This document shows, one piece after another, positions 30,769-40,218 of a stretch of DNA of 64,000 bases. The stretch is from Hoeflea sp. IMCC20628 (GTDB taxonomy: Bacteria > Pseudomonadota > Alphaproteobacteria > Rhizobiales > Rhizobiaceae). How positions within the stretch are numbered: position 1 is the stretch's first letter; the number at the start of each line of letters is the position of its first letter. A program made the position numbers and the translations under genes. The DNA lies in contig NZ_CP011479.1 in assembly GCF_001011155.1 (NCBI RefSeq), forward strand, positions 4,475,662 through 4,539,661, in the 5' to 3' direction. The notes below the pieces were generated by a model. That model was not told the origin of the DNA. It ran no database searches and saw only the letters and a list, made by a program, of their open reading frames with translations.

Positions 30769-32640
30769 ATGACCGATTTCTTGTTGCTCGCATTTGTGTT
30801 TCTGGTCGCAGGCGTATTCTCGGTGCCGATTGCCACACGGCTTGGCCTTGGCTCGGTGCTTGGTTATCTCGTGGCCGGCATTCTGATTTCGCCGGTACTG
30901 GGCCTGCTGCAGGTCGATGTCTTGTCGATCCAGCATTTCGCCGAGTTTGGCGTTGTCATGATGCTGTTTCTTGTCGGGCTGGAGCTGGAACCAAAGCTGT
31001 TGTGGCAAATGCGGGCCAAACTGCTTGGCCTTGGCGGGGCGCAGGTGGCCGGCAGCACGCTGATTGTCATGCTTGTGGCGTTTGCGCTTGGTCAGCCCTG
31101 GACAGTGAGCTTGGCGATCGGACTGGTGTTGTCGCTCTCATCGACCGCAATTGTGCTGCAGACGCTCAATGAGAAAGGCCTGATGAAAAGCGACGGCGGC
31201 CAGTCAAGTTTCTCGGTGCTTCTGTTTCAAGACATTGCCGTCATCCCGATGCTGGCCCTGATTCCGTTGCTGGCGCTGCCAGAGCTTGTCGAGGTCCAGC
31301 ATGCGGTGACCGAAAGTCACGGCACGGAGGATGCCGGGCATGGCATGACACTGAGTCTGGTTGCCGGGCTCAATGGCTGGCAGACAACGCTCGTTACCCT
31401 TGCCGCGGTGGCGCTGGTCATTGCTGCTGGAAATTATCTGACGCGGCCCTTGTTCCGGTTCATCGCCGGATCGCAATTGCGCGAACTGTTCACCGCGACC
31501 GCACTGCTGATGGTGATCGGCATTGCGCTGCTGATGTCGCTTGTCGGTTTGTCACCGGCGCTTGGAACGTTTCTGGCTGGTATGGTGCTGGCCAACAGCG
31601 AATACCGGCATGAACTTGAATCCGACATCGATCCTTTCAAGGGATTGCTGCTCGGACTGTTTTTCATGAGCGTCGGTGCGGGTATCAATTTTGCGCTTCT
31701 GGCGGACAATCTGGCGGTCATAGTTGCCCTGACGCTGGGCTTGATAGCTGCCAAGGCCGCGGTGCTGTATGTACTGGCGATTGTGTTCAAGCTGCGCGGC
31801 GCTGATCGCTGGCTGTTTGCTCTGGGACTGGCACAAGCGGGCGAGTTCGGGTTCGTTCTGTTGTCGTTTACGGTGGCCAATTCGGTCATTCCGGCGGCAG
31901 TGGCCGATCAATTGCTGCTGGTGGTGGCTCTGTCGATGTTGCTGACCCCGGCCCTGTTCATCTTTTATGATCGGGTGGTCGCGCCAAAATTCGTCGAGAC
32001 GGCAGGCCGGGAGGCCGATACGTTTGATGAAGAAAACCGCATCATCATCGCCGGCCACGGTCGCGTCGGCGGTTTGCTTCGGCGCATGTTGTCGTCGGCA
32101 GGTTACATGTCGACGGTGATCGATTTCAATTCCAAACGCATTGATATGATGGGGCGCTTCGGTCTGAAAACCTATTATGGCGATGCCACCCGGCCAGACC
32201 TCCTGCATGCAGCAGGGGTCGCCAATGCGAAGCTCTTCATCGTCGCGATCGATGACCGGGATCAGATCACGGAATTGACCAAGTATCTGATCAAGACCTA
32301 TCCCGATCTGCATGTTCAGGCGCGGGCGCTGGATCGTGACCATGTCTATGATCTCTACCTTGCCGGGTGCCGTGATATTGTGCGTGAAACCTATGACAGC
32401 ACCATCCGCATGGGGCGATCAGCTTTTGAGGCTCTGGGAATCAAAACACCCAATGCCCGGGCCATGGCTGATGCCTTTGACCGGATGGACCGGAAAGCAA
32501 TGATCGAGGTGGCGAGCAGCTACAACCCGGATATTCCGCTCTCGGAGAACGACGCCTACATCAAGAAGGTCAATGAAGTCATGGGTTCCTGGCGCGATGA
32601 ACTGGAGCGTGAAATGGAAGAGATCCGCCGAGCTGACTGA
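30769..32640 (+). CDS. CPA2-family monovalent cation:proton antiporter with TrkA-N domain
   Basis: A 623-residue inner-membrane transporter of the KefB/KefC/YbaL type. The first 410 residues contain about 12 membrane segments, with the Na/H exchanger motifs GYLVAGILISP, FLVGLELEPKLLW and FQDIAVIPML. A TrkA-N Rossmann domain begins at IIIAGHGRVGGLLRRML (near residue 428), which in homologues binds nucleotide or glutathione. A short His/Glu-rich loop (HAVTESHGTEDAGHG) sits between membrane segments. Probably K+/H+ exchange; ion specificity is inferred. GGGGAT lies upstream of ATG 30769. Confidence 0.92.
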   Translation: MTDFLLLAFVFLVAGVFSVPIATRLGLGSVLGYLVAGILISPVLGLLQVDVLSIQHFAEFGVVMMLFLVGLELEPKLLWQMRAKLLGLGGAQVAGSTLIVMLVAFALGQPWTVSLAIGLVLSLSSTAIVLQTLNEKGLMKSDGGQSSFSVLLFQDIAVIPMLALIPLLALPELVEVQHAVTESHGTEDAGHGMTLSLVAGLNGWQTTLVTLAAVALVIAAGNYLTRPLFRFIAGSQLRELFTATALLMVIGIALLMSLVGLSPALGTFLAGMVLANSEYRHELESDIDPFKGLLLGLFFMSVGAGINFALLADNLAVIVALTLGLIAAKAAVLYVLAIVFKLRGADRWLFALGLAQAGEFGFVLLSFTVANSVIPAAVADQLLLVVALSMLLTPALFIFYDRVVAPKFVETAGREADTFDEENRIIIAGHGRVGGLLRRMLSSAGYMSTVIDFNSKRIDMMGRFGLKTYYGDATRPDLLHAAGVANAKLFIVAIDDRDQITELTKYLIKTYPDLHVQARALDRDHVYDLYLAGCRDIVRETYDSTIRMGRSAFEALGIKTPNARAMADAFDRMDRKAMIEVASSYNPDIPLSENDAYIKKVNEVMGSWRDELEREMEEIRRAD

Positions 32641-32715
32641 TCCGGGTTCTTTTCCAGACCTCCTCACTTGCGAGTTTCCCCCGATGACTGATGGCAGACA
32701 TCTGCACTCGGGAGC

Positions 32716-33555
32716 TCAAAGCCCGATCAGCCGAGTGGCGCCGGAGACGTGGATCGAGCTGCCGGGTTGATCCGTGAAAGCCGCCTCGATGACAGATTTC
32801 GCACCCATGTCCTCGCCCTGAGTGATCCGGATCCGGTTCTGATGTGGCCAGCCGAGATCACGTAAATATCCAGAGAAGGCCGCGGCCGCCGCTCCGGTTG
32901 CGGGATCTTCCAGCACACCGCCGGAAGCGAAGGCATTGCGGACGTCAAAATCGCTATGGCTTCGAGCATGAACCAGCATGATGGTGACAAGACCGTATTC
33001 GCGCATCAGGGCGCGGCCTGCGTCAAGATCATAGCTCATGGCGGCAAGATCGCCGCGATCCTTCAGTGCCAGCACCAGGTGATCGGCGCCGGCATGGATT
33101 TCTGCTGCTGGCAGCGCCGGGTTGAGCTGCTCCGAGCTGTAGCCGAACAGTGCAGGGGCCCAATCAACAAGTTCCGCACGCGCAGTAGCACTGCGTGTGG
33201 GCGGGGATTGGAGTGCAGCGATGTATCCCTCGTTGGAGGCGGCTGCCTCGACGGAGATCTCAGCGTCGTTGAGTTGCAGCGCAAACCGGCCGGGGCCTGA
33301 ATGTCGGGCAAGGGCGGCGCCGAGCGCGATGGTCGCATGGCCGCAAAACGGGACTTCCGATTCAGGCGAGAAATAGCGAACCCGCCACCGGTCCGACCCA
33401 GCATCAGGCATTGCAAAAGCGGTTTCGGAATAGCCGACCTCGGCGGCGATCCGGCGCATTTCGGCCTCGTCGGGGAAATGCTCAGCGATCACAATGCCGG
33501 CGGGATTTCCTCCCTCACCGGCATCTGAAAAGGCAGCTATGCGTTGAACGTTCAT
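32716..33555 (-). CDS. PhzF-family isomerase-like protein
   Basis: A 279-residue protein of the diaminopimelate-epimerase-like PhzF fold. The catalytic glutamate is in GYSETAFAMP and the conserved PFCGHATIALG and GVLEDPATGAAAAAFSGYL segments are present. Members isomerise small hydroxy-acid or amino-acid-like substrates; the substrate here is unknown and there is no phenazine cluster. It is divergent from an Lrp/AsnC regulator, which probably controls it. AAAGGAAA precedes ATG 33555. Confidence 0.92.
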   Translation of the reverse strand: MNVQRIAAFSDAGEGGNPAGIVIAEHFPDEAEMRRIAAEVGYSETAFAMPDAGSDRWRVRYFSPESEVPFCGHATIALGAALARHSGPGRFALQLNDAEISVEAAASNEGYIAALQSPPTRSATARAELVDWAPALFGYSSEQLNPALPAAEIHAGADHLVLALKDRGDLAAMSYDLDAGRALMREYGLVTIMLVHARSHSDFDVRNAFASGGVLEDPATGAAAAAFSGYLRDLGWPHQNRIRITQGEDMGAKSVIEAAFTDQPGSSIHVSGATRLIGL

Positions 33556-33685
33556 GGGAATTTCCTTTCAATTCGAATGTGGTCTTCAGCATAGGGATTG
33601 TCTGGAACGTTAGCCTTGTATTATATTAGGTTTTAATGGCAAATTGCATGGAATTTGAACGTCAAATAGCACAACAGGCTCGAAT

Positions 33686-34120
33686 ATGAATATTGATGAG
33701 AAAGATCGCCTGATTATCAAACACTTGAGTGAGAACGCCCGGATGCCGGTAAGCGAACTGGCCAAACGGGTGGGTCTGTCAGGGCCGTCGACCAGCGAGC
33801 GGATCCGGAGACTGGAGAGCAACGGGATCATATCCTGTTTCACCGTCGAGCTCGATCTGGCGGCGCTGGGCTATCCGTTGCAGGCCATTGTCAGGATCAA
33901 GCCGCGTCCTGGCAATATGCACATTGTCGAGGAGATGATTCTCAACGAGCCGGGATTTCTCGATTGCGACAAGGTGACAGGCGATGATTGCTTCGTCACC
34001 AGACTGGCGCTGCGCTCGATTGCCGATCTCGATCCGATTCTTCTGCCGTTTCACGAGAAGGCAGAGACCAACACGGCGATCATCAAGTCATCGCCTTTGC
34101 GGGGGCGGATGCCGGTCTGA
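33686..34120 (+). CDS. Lrp/AsnC-family transcriptional regulator
   Basis: A 144-residue regulator with an N-terminal helix-turn-helix (ELAKRVGLSGPSTSERIRRLE) and a C-terminal RAM ligand-binding domain (GYPLQAIVRIKPRPG, VTGDDCFVTRLAL). Such proteins usually respond to an amino acid and control a divergent gene, here the PhzF-family gene. The 130-bp intergenic region is AT-rich, suitable for Lrp-type binding. Confidence 0.92.
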   Translation: MNIDEKDRLIIKHLSENARMPVSELAKRVGLSGPSTSERIRRLESNGIISCFTVELDLAALGYPLQAIVRIKPRPGNMHIVEEMILNEPGFLDCDKVTGDDCFVTRLALRSIADLDPILLPFHEKAETNTAIIKSSPLRGRMPV

Positions 34121-34130
34121 CCGGCGCATC

Positions 34131-34165
34131 AAAAAACCCGGATCGGCATGATGCCGACCCGGGTT
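34131..34165 (-). terminator. Rho-independent terminator of leuB
   Basis: Arms AACCCGGATCGGCAT (34135-34149) and ATGCCGACCCGGGTT (34151-34165) pair except for one A-C mismatch; on the minus strand the stem is followed by six T residues. It separates leuB from the convergent lrp-like gene. Confidence 0.85.
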
Positions 34166-34194
34166 GGAGTGTATGGCATTTGCGTTCGACTGCT

Positions 34195-35298
34195 TCAGCC
34201 GGCGTAGGCAGCCAGAATTGCATCACCCATTGCCGTGGTGGGGATCTGCTGGCAGCCTTCCGACATGATGTCACCGGTGCGCAGGCCCTTGTCGAGCACA
34301 GTGGCGATCGCGGCTTCGAGGCGGTCGGCCTCGGCCACCATGTTGAAGGAATAGCGCAGGCACATGGCAAAAGACGCGATCATGGCAATCGGGTTGGCGA
34401 TGCCCTGGCCGGCGATGTCGGGAGCCGAGCCGTGCACCGGTTCATAGAGCGCCTTGCGCTTGCCGGTCTTGGAATCAGGTGCACCGAGTGAGGCGGACGG
34501 CAACATGCCGAGCGAGCCGGTCAGCATGGCTGCGATATCGGACAAGATGTCGCCGAAAAGATTGTCGGTGACGATGACATCGAACTGCTTGGGCCAGCGC
34601 ACCAGCTGCATGCCGCCGGCGTCGGCCAGCATGTGGCTCAGTTTGACGTCAGAGAAGCGCGCCTTGTGGGTGGCGGTGACCACTTCGTTCCACAACACGC
34701 CGGATTTCATGACGTTGCGCTTTTCCATCGAACAGACTTCGTTCTTGCGGGTGCGCGCCAGTTCGAATGCCACGGCCGAAATGCGCTCGATTTCGTAGGT
34801 GTCATAGACCTGCGTATCGATGCCGCGCTTCTGGCCGTTGCCGAGATCGATTATTTCCTTGGGTTCGCCGAAATAGACACCGCCGGTGAGTTCGCGCACG
34901 ATCAGGATGTCGAGGCCTTCAACCACGTTCTGCTTCAGCGACGATGAATTCGCCAGCGCCGGATAGCAGATCGCCGGGCGAAGATTGGCAAACAGTTCCA
35001 TGTCCTTGCGCAAGCGCAACAGGCCGGCTTCCGGACGGACCTCATAGGGCACGGCATCCCACTTTGGCCCGCCAACAGCGCCGAACAGCACCGCGTCGGC
35101 GGCCATCGCCTTTTCCATGTCGGCGTCTGAAATAGCCTGTCCGCAGGCGTCATAGGCGCAGCCGCCAACAAGCCCTTCATCGGTCGAGAAGTCAGCGGCT
35201 TCCTTTTCATTCATGAAGGCGATGATCTTGCGGACTTCAGCCATGGCCTCAGGGCCAATACCATCACCTGGAAGAAGAAAGAGAGTGCGTGTTGCCAT
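34195..35298 (-). CDS. leuB: 3-isopropylmalate dehydrogenase
   Basis: Oxidative decarboxylation of 3-isopropylmalate in leucine synthesis. The 367-residue enzyme begins [14 protein letters not shown], contains the substrate-binding [12 protein letters not shown] and [12 protein letters not shown], the metal-binding aspartates in [18 protein letters not shown], and the NAD-binding [18 protein letters not shown] 35298 follows GGGGA; the 22-residue in-frame extension to 35364 is not supported. leuD lies about 2.6 kb away, with unrelated genes between. Confidence 0.98.
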   Translation of the reverse strand: MATRTLFLLPGDGIGPEAMAEVRKIIAFMNEKEAADFSTDEGLVGGCAYDACGQAISDADMEKAMAADAVLFGAVGGPKWDAVPYEVRPEAGLLRLRKDMELFANLRPAICYPALANSSSLKQNVVEGLDILIVRELTGGVYFGEPKEIIDLGNGQKRGIDTQVYDTYEIERISAVAFELARTRKNEVCSMEKRNVMKSGVLWNEVVTATHKARFSDVKLSHMLADAGGMQLVRWPKQFDVIVTDNLFGDILSDIAAMLTGSLGMLPSASLGAPDSKTGKRKALYEPVHGSAPDIAGQGIANPIAMIASFAMCLRYSFNMVAEADRLEAAIATVLDKGLRTGDIMSEGCQQIPTTAMGDAILAAYAG

Positions 35299-35388
35299 TT
35301 TGAAATCCCCGGACCAAAATCGAATAGATGAAGCGTCATTAAACACCCTGAGGAGGGTTTTCAACTGTCTGGCTCGTTAACCTGCTTT

Positions 35389-36390
35389 TTGACTCCGCTG
35401 CGCCGGATGATTCAGCTTGCGATTTTGGTCGTCGCGACCACGTTCCCGGTCTTCGCGGAGCCCCTCTTCGGGCTTCCGCTTGTTTGTCCGAAGGGATCTA
35501 TCTGCCCGGTCCAGCAGTTTGTCGATCTTGATAGCGGTCCTGGCGCGAGAGATCCCTGGTGCGGAACAAAGACCTATGATGGTCACAAGGGAACAGATTT
35601 CCGAATCCTGTCCATGCAGGATGTGGATCGCGGCGTTGAGGTCATTGCCATGGCTGACGGGATCGTCAAAGCCTCCCGCGACGGTATGACCGATCATCCG
35701 GTGTCGACTGAAGAGGAGCAGAAAGCTGTCAGTTCGCGCGAGTGTGGCAATGGCCTTATCCTTGATCATGGCGGCGGATTTGAAACCCAGTATTGCCATA
35801 TGCGACGGGGTTCGCTGCGGCTGGCGAAAGGCACGAAGGTGGGCAAGGGCGACATGCTCGGGTTCGTCGGAGCCTCCGGTCTGGCGCAATTTCCGCATGT
35901 TCATGTGACCTTGCGCCGCGACGGTAAGGTGACTGACCCATATACCGGGCTGGAAGCCGGTCAGGCCTGCGCCGCGCATGGTTCTGCGAAAACCTCCAAG
36001 GGTTGGCTGGATGCAAAAGCGATGGCCGCTCTCGCCAGGCCTGATCTGCCAACGATGCTGTCAGCCGGATTTACGGATGGGCCGCTCAATGACAAGCAGC
36101 TGGTGAGCGCCGGCATCCCAGCGCCGCCGGGCAAGCGCTCACAGGCTCTGGTTGGCTATATCTGGGCGATAAACCTTGCCAAGGGAGACAGGTTTTCTCT
36201 CCGGATCGAAAAGGACGGGCAGGTGTTCAGCGAGCAAACCACCGAGCCGCTGGATCGTTCAAAGGCGGTCTATGTCGCCTATTCCGGCAAAAAGGGAACC
36301 CCGACGTCGGGACATTACCGGCTGGAAGTTGCGATCCTCAGGGGCGGCGAGATGATTGTTTCCGAAACCAGGCAGCTGGATCTCGACTAG
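35389..36390 (+). CDS. Exported M23-family peptidase-like protein
   Basis: A 333-residue protein with a signal peptide (about residues 1-23, cut near VFAEP) and an LytM/M23 domain: HKGTDFRIL carries the first zinc-ligand His and Asp, YCHMRRGSLRL and FPHVHVTLRRDG carry the others. A C-terminal beta-rich domain follows. M23 enzymes cleave peptidoglycan cross-links. Start is uncertain: TTG 35389 gives two arginines before the hydrophobic core; ATG 35407 is the alternative. Neither has a strong ribosome-binding site. Confidence 0.83.
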   Translation: MTPLRRMIQLAILVVATTFPVFAEPLFGLPLVCPKGSICPVQQFVDLDSGPGARDPWCGTKTYDGHKGTDFRILSMQDVDRGVEVIAMADGIVKASRDGMTDHPVSTEEEQKAVSSRECGNGLILDHGGGFETQYCHMRRGSLRLAKGTKVGKGDMLGFVGASGLAQFPHVHVTLRRDGKVTDPYTGLEAGQACAAHGSAKTSKGWLDAKAMAALARPDLPTMLSAGFTDGPLNDKQLVSAGIPAPPGKRSQALVGYIWAINLAKGDRFSLRIEKDGQVFSEQTTEPLDRSKAVYVAYSGKKGTPTSGHYRLEVAILRGGEMIVSETRQLDLD

Positions 36391-36399
36391 AGACCAAGC

Positions 36400-37611
36400 C
36401 TAAATTTTCCGCACCGCGATCACAGCATTGGTGCCGCCGAATGCGAATGCATTGGAGATGGCAATGTCGACCTTCTTTTCGCGCGCCACGTTGGGCGTGA
36501 CGTCGAGATCGCAAAGCGGGTCAGGGGTCGTGTAATTGATGGTCGGCGGGATCACGCCCTCGCGCACGGCATTGACGCAGGCAATCAGCTCGATAGCGCT
36601 CGATGCGCCAAGGCAATGGCCGTGCATGGATTTGGTCGAGGAGACTGAAACCGTATCTGCGGCTGAACCGAACACTTCGCGGATCACCCGTGTTTCGGTC
36701 TGGTCATTGGTCTGAGTAGCCGTGCCGTGAGCATTGATATAATCGACTTGGTCGGCTGAGATGCCGGCATCAGCGAGGCAATTTCGAACAGCAGCTGTAG
36801 GCCCTTCGACCGTCGGATTGACGATGTCGGAGGCATCTCCGGACATGCCGACCCCGATGATTTCGGCCAGTATATTGGCGCCGCGGGCCTTGGCGTGCTC
36901 ATAGGATTCGAGAACCGCGATTGCTGCGCCATCGCCGAGCACCAACCCGTCGCGATCAGCCGAGAATGGCCGGCAGACCGTGCGGGCGAGAACGCGAAGC
37001 GATTCCCAGGCCTTGAGCGGACCGTAGACCAGGGCCAGTTCGGCTCCGCCGGCGAGCATCACATCGGCACGGCCAAGCCGGATCTGGTCGATGGCCGAGA
37101 TGAATGCGTGGTTTCCTGATGCGCAGGCCGAGGTCACACCAAAGACCGGGCCTTGCAGTCCCATGGCGATGGAGACATGGCCGGATGGCCCGCTCGGCAT
37201 CACCCGTGGAACGGTGAAGATATGGGCTCGTTTCTTCTTTTCCAGAAATATGTCGACATAGCTCTGATCAACCGCATCTGTCCCGAAGATGCCGACGCCA
37301 ACAACTGCGCCGGATCGCTGCGGGTTGAACTCGCCCGGTTCGAGGCCGGCCTGTTGCATGGCCTGGCGCGCGGCAATAACCGAGATCCGGCTGATGCCGC
37401 TCATGGTCAGGCCTTGGCGTTTGTCGATCTCGTCATCTTCCGGGTAGCCGATGATGCCGCAGCCAATCTTGACCTTCAGATCACGCGTGTCCATCTCCAG
37501 AGGCCGGCATCCGTCGCGGCCTTCTTTCATGCTGGTCCAGATAGTGTCGGCATCGCCACCCAGTGAACAAATGCCGCCCATTCCAGTGATGACGACACGC
37601 CGCTGGTCCAT
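36400..37611 (-). CDS. Beta-ketoacyl-ACP synthase family protein (FabF/NodE-like)
   Basis: A 403-residue condensing enzyme. The Cys-His-His triad is Cys163 in VTSACASGNH, His295 in NAHGTATQTND, and His332 in SMHGHCLGASS; the C-terminal FAFGGTNAV is also typical. The gene starts 2 bp after the stop of an ACP gene. Its order and pairing resemble nodF-nodE or the long-chain acyl-ACP modules rather than the fab cluster. Product chain is unknown. Confidence 0.9.
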   Translation of the reverse strand: MDQRRVVITGMGGICSLGGDADTIWTSMKEGRDGCRPLEMDTRDLKVKIGCGIIGYPEDDEIDKRQGLTMSGISRISVIAARQAMQQAGLEPGEFNPQRSGAVVGVGIFGTDAVDQSYVDIFLEKKKRAHIFTVPRVMPSGPSGHVSIAMGLQGPVFGVTSACASGNHAFISAIDQIRLGRADVMLAGGAELALVYGPLKAWESLRVLARTVCRPFSADRDGLVLGDGAAIAVLESYEHAKARGANILAEIIGVGMSGDASDIVNPTVEGPTAAVRNCLADAGISADQVDYINAHGTATQTNDQTETRVIREVFGSAADTVSVSSTKSMHGHCLGASSAIELIACVNAVREGVIPPTINYTTPDPLCDLDVTPNVAREKKVDIAISNAFAFGGTNAVIAVRKI

Positions 37612-37613
37612 GA

Positions 37614-37868
37614 TCAGGTCTTTGCCGCGACGAGTTTTTTGACCAGGTCGACGATATCACCGACTGTTTTGAGCGATTCCCAAGCTTCGGCGGTGTTCAG
37701 GTCAACCTCGATATCGTGCTCATCTTCAATGTCCATCACAACCTCGGTCAGGACAAGTGAATCGATTTCGAGTTCTGCCAATTCGGTGTCGCGGGTGATT
37801 TGGTCGGCTTTAATTTCGCCGGCAGACGCGATCAGGGCGATGGTCGAGGTTTCAATATCGTCAGACAT
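37614..37868 (-). CDS. Acyl carrier protein
   Basis: An acidic 84-residue protein with the phosphopantetheine site LAELEIDSLVLTEVVM (Ser37). GGAAG precedes ATG 37868. It sits immediately upstream of a ketosynthase gene with a 2-bp gap, so the pair is probably one operon. It differs from the usual AcpP in the residues around the DSL motif (IDSL rather than ADSL), resembling specialised ACPs such as NodF; this is inference. Confidence 0.9.
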   Translation of the reverse strand: MSDDIETSTIALIASAGEIKADQITRDTELAELEIDSLVLTEVVMDIEDEHDIEVDLNTAEAWESLKTVGDIVDLVKKLVAAKT

Positions 37869-37943
37869 GAGAGCTTCCTTCAACATGCGGCAACACGCTG
37901 GTACGCCACATGGTCCTGCTCTAAGGACAATGGCGCATCCATC

Positions 37944-38549
37944 TTAAAGCCAGGGGCGACTGTCAGCGGCCTTGGCTTCATAGCTATCGATGGCGCTGGC
38001 TTTCTCAAGAGTCAATGCTATGTCGTCCAGACCATTGAGCATGCAGTGCTTTTTGAACGCATCGATCTCAAAATTGATCACGCCGCCGTCAGGACCGCGG
38101 ATTTCCTGTTCCACGAGGTCGATTGACACGGTGGCATTGGCGCCGCGGCCGGCGTCATCCATCAGTTTGTCGAGATTTTCCTGGCTGACAACGATCGGCA
38201 AGACGCCGTTCTTGAAGCAGTTGTTGTAGAAAATATCAGCAAAGCTCGTGGAAATGACGCAGCGAATGCCGAAATCAAGCAATGCCCAGGGCGCGTGTTC
38301 GCGTGAGGAACCGCAGCCGAAATTGTCACCGGCGACCAAGATGGAGGCGTTGCGCCATGCCGGCTTGTTGAGCACGAACTCCGGATTCTCCGAACCGTCC
38401 TCATTGTAACGCGCCTCGGCGAACAAGCCCTTGCCAAGACCGGTGCGCTTGATGGTCTTGAGATAATCCTTCGGGATGATCATGTCGGTGTCGACATTGA
38501 CGACCGGAAGGGGGGCGGCAACGCCGGTGAGGCGGGAGAATTTTTCCAT
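37944..38549 (-). CDS. leuD: 3-isopropylmalate dehydratase small subunit
   Basis: With LeuC forms isopropylmalate isomerase. The 201-residue subunit starts [26 protein letters not shown] and has the swivel-domain signature [21 protein letters not shown] and [17 protein letters not shown]. The N-terminal in-frame extension to 38624 is not supported. leuC is not in the window. Confidence 0.97.
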   Translation of the reverse strand: MEKFSRLTGVAAPLPVVNVDTDMIIPKDYLKTIKRTGLGKGLFAEARYNEDGSENPEFVLNKPAWRNASILVAGDNFGCGSSREHAPWALLDFGIRCVISTSFADIFYNNCFKNGVLPIVVSQENLDKLMDDAGRGANATVSIDLVEQEIRGPDGGVINFEIDAFKKHCMLNGLDDIALTLEKASAIDSYEAKAADSRPWL

Positions 38550-38665
38550 GGCTTCAAGGTCCTGTCTGTCTGTGCCGCAGCATTTAACAAACATGGAACC
38601 GAAAATGAAGGGGCATATGGCCACTTCGCCATAAGAAGGTCATTCAACCGGCCCGGGATGTAATA

Positions 38666-38905
38666 TTACATATCGATGATAGTGCCGCGGCCGTCATTCG
38701 AAACCTTGAAGTCATGCGGTTTCTGGTTGTCCCTGCGATGGCCTTTATCAGCGGTCCGCACCATTGCAGGCTGCCAGCGACCAGTCAGACGGGCCGTCAC
38801 TACCAGAATTGCCGAGAGAATACCCACCACGATCGCCAGTGCAAGACCTGCGAATGCAGCGGCAATCAGGCCGAGGCCCAGAAAGAATGCGACGATTTTT
38901 CTCAT
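38666..38905 (-). CDS. Small membrane protein of unknown function
   Basis: A 79-residue protein. Residues 3-40 form two closely spaced hydrophobic stretches (IVAFFLGLGLIAAAFAGLAL and ILSAILVV), then a basic tail with KGHRRDNQKPHDF. The AGGGAAC upstream of ATG 38905 is the best start; ATG 38929 is in frame. No family recognised; it may be part of a leuD-linked transcript. Confidence 0.6.
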   Translation of the reverse strand: MRKIVAFFLGLGLIAAAFAGLALAIVVGILSAILVVTARLTGRWQPAMVRTADKGHRRDNQKPHDFKVSNDGRGTIIDM

Positions 38906-39082
38906 GATGTTTGTTCCCTGACTGTTCATTGATTATTTGGGGATCAAGCGGGCGCAATTCAATGGGGCACCCTGCTGGCTGAAGGCCGTTGGCGCACTTT
39001 AGCGTGACCGGATCAGGCGGGGCACAGGTGTTTTGACGGGAGCCCCTTGCATGGCTGCGCCGCTGGAGGCAATAAATGCGGT

Positions 39083-40012
39083 ATGAACCAGTCATCATCA
39101 TTACGGCCAGTCCGGCCGCGCCGCTCCGTGCTGTATCTGCCGGCATCCAATTCCCGCGCCCTCGACAAATTGCCAGGCCTATCCTGCGACAGCGTTGTTT
39201 TCGATCTGGAGGACTCCATCGTGCCCGGCGCCAAGGAGGAGGCACGGGAAAGCCTGCGTTGTTTTTTCAGCGATGGCCGCGCTGCCGCGTTGCCTGCCGG
39301 GATGGAGACAGTCATCCGCATCAATGCGCTGTCGTCGCCCTGGGGTTCAGAGGATCTGCTTGCGGCGCGCGGCTGCAAGCCGGATGCGATCCTGATACCG
39401 AAAGTGGATGCGCCCGAGGACATCGTCACGGTGGAAGACGCGCTCGAGCAAACCGATGCGCCACGAAGCTTGCGGCTTTGGGCGATGATCGAGACGCCAC
39501 GCGGCGTGATGAATGCAGGCCAGATCGCGCGAATGGCGCGGACAGATGGCGCGCGGCTGGATTGTTTCATCACCGGAACCAATGACCTGCTCAAGGAAAC
39601 CGGCGTTGCTGCGCTTCCGGGCCGGCCGTGGCTGTCGCCCTGGCTGATGCAGATCGTGTTGGCGGCCCGCGCCTACGGACTGGACGTGCTTGATGGGGTC
39701 TACAATGATTTCAAGGATGAGGCCGGGCTGCTCGATGAATGCCGCGATGGTCAGGCCATGGGTTTTGACGGCAAAACTCTGATCCATCCGGCCCAGATTG
39801 CGCCGGCTAACAAGGCGTTCGGCATTGCGCCGGATCGGCTTGCACAAGCCAAGGCGATTGCCGCAGCATTTGCGCTGCCTGAGAACAAGGATCGCGGTGT
39901 CATCAGCCTTGACGGACGGATGGTCGAGCGGCTGCATCTGGAAATGGCCGATCGGTTGATTGAAAAGGCCGCGCGCATTGCGGCGCGGTATGGCGGAGAT
40001 AAAGAGACGTGA
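39083..40012 (+). CDS. HpcH/HpaI-family CoA ester lyase (CitE-like)
   Basis: A 309-residue TIM-barrel lyase. The segments RSVLYLPASNSRAL, VFDLEDSIVPGAKEEAR (metal-site residues) and IETPRGVMNAGQIA are those of citrate lyase beta subunit/malyl-CoA lyase-like proteins. No other citrate lyase subunit is nearby, so it may act on a malyl- or citramalyl-type CoA ester. The start is ATG 39083; a GGAGG 13 bases upstream is a little far. It overlaps the next gene by 4 bp. Confidence 0.85.
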   Translation: MNQSSSLRPVRPRRSVLYLPASNSRALDKLPGLSCDSVVFDLEDSIVPGAKEEARESLRCFFSDGRAAALPAGMETVIRINALSSPWGSEDLLAARGCKPDAILIPKVDAPEDIVTVEDALEQTDAPRSLRLWAMIETPRGVMNAGQIARMARTDGARLDCFITGTNDLLKETGVAALPGRPWLSPWLMQIVLAARAYGLDVLDGVYNDFKDEAGLLDECRDGQAMGFDGKTLIHPAQIAPANKAFGIAPDRLAQAKAIAAAFALPENKDRGVISLDGRMVERLHLEMADRLIEKAARIAARYGGDKET

Positions 40013-40218
40013 AACTATATCGTTTTCTCACCGGGCCCGACGAAGGCGCCGATTTTTGCCACAAGGTCAGTCTGGCTCTGTCCAAAGGCTGGCAGCTGCA
40101 CGGTTCGCCTTCATTGGCTTTCGACGCGACAACCGGCAAGGTTTTGTGCGGTCAGGCAGTCACCAAGGATGTTGACGGCGTCGACTATGATCCCGAGATG
40201 AAGCTTGGAGCACAGTGA
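40009..40218 (+). CDS. DUF1737 domain-containing small protein
   Basis: A 69-residue protein with the DUF1737 features MKLYRFLTGPDEGADFCHKV and GWQLHGSPSLAFD. GTG start 40009 overlaps the CoA lyase stop (GTGA) and its own stop overlaps the following GTG. Function unknown; tight coupling suggests a role linked to its neighbours. Confidence 0.85.
   Translation: MKLYRFLTGPDEGADFCHKVSLALSKGWQLHGSPSLAFDATTGKVLCGQAVTKDVDGVDYDPEMKLGAQ

Noticed and set aside
30439-31008. Minus-strand frame in the asd-antiporter gap
   Set aside because: It runs into the antiporter gene on the other strand and lacks a ribosome-binding site; no match recognised.
39076-39585. Alternative plus-strand frame starting at the ATG best spaced from GGAGG before the CoA lyase
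   Set aside because: Its product has no family features and overlaps the well-supported lyase frame.
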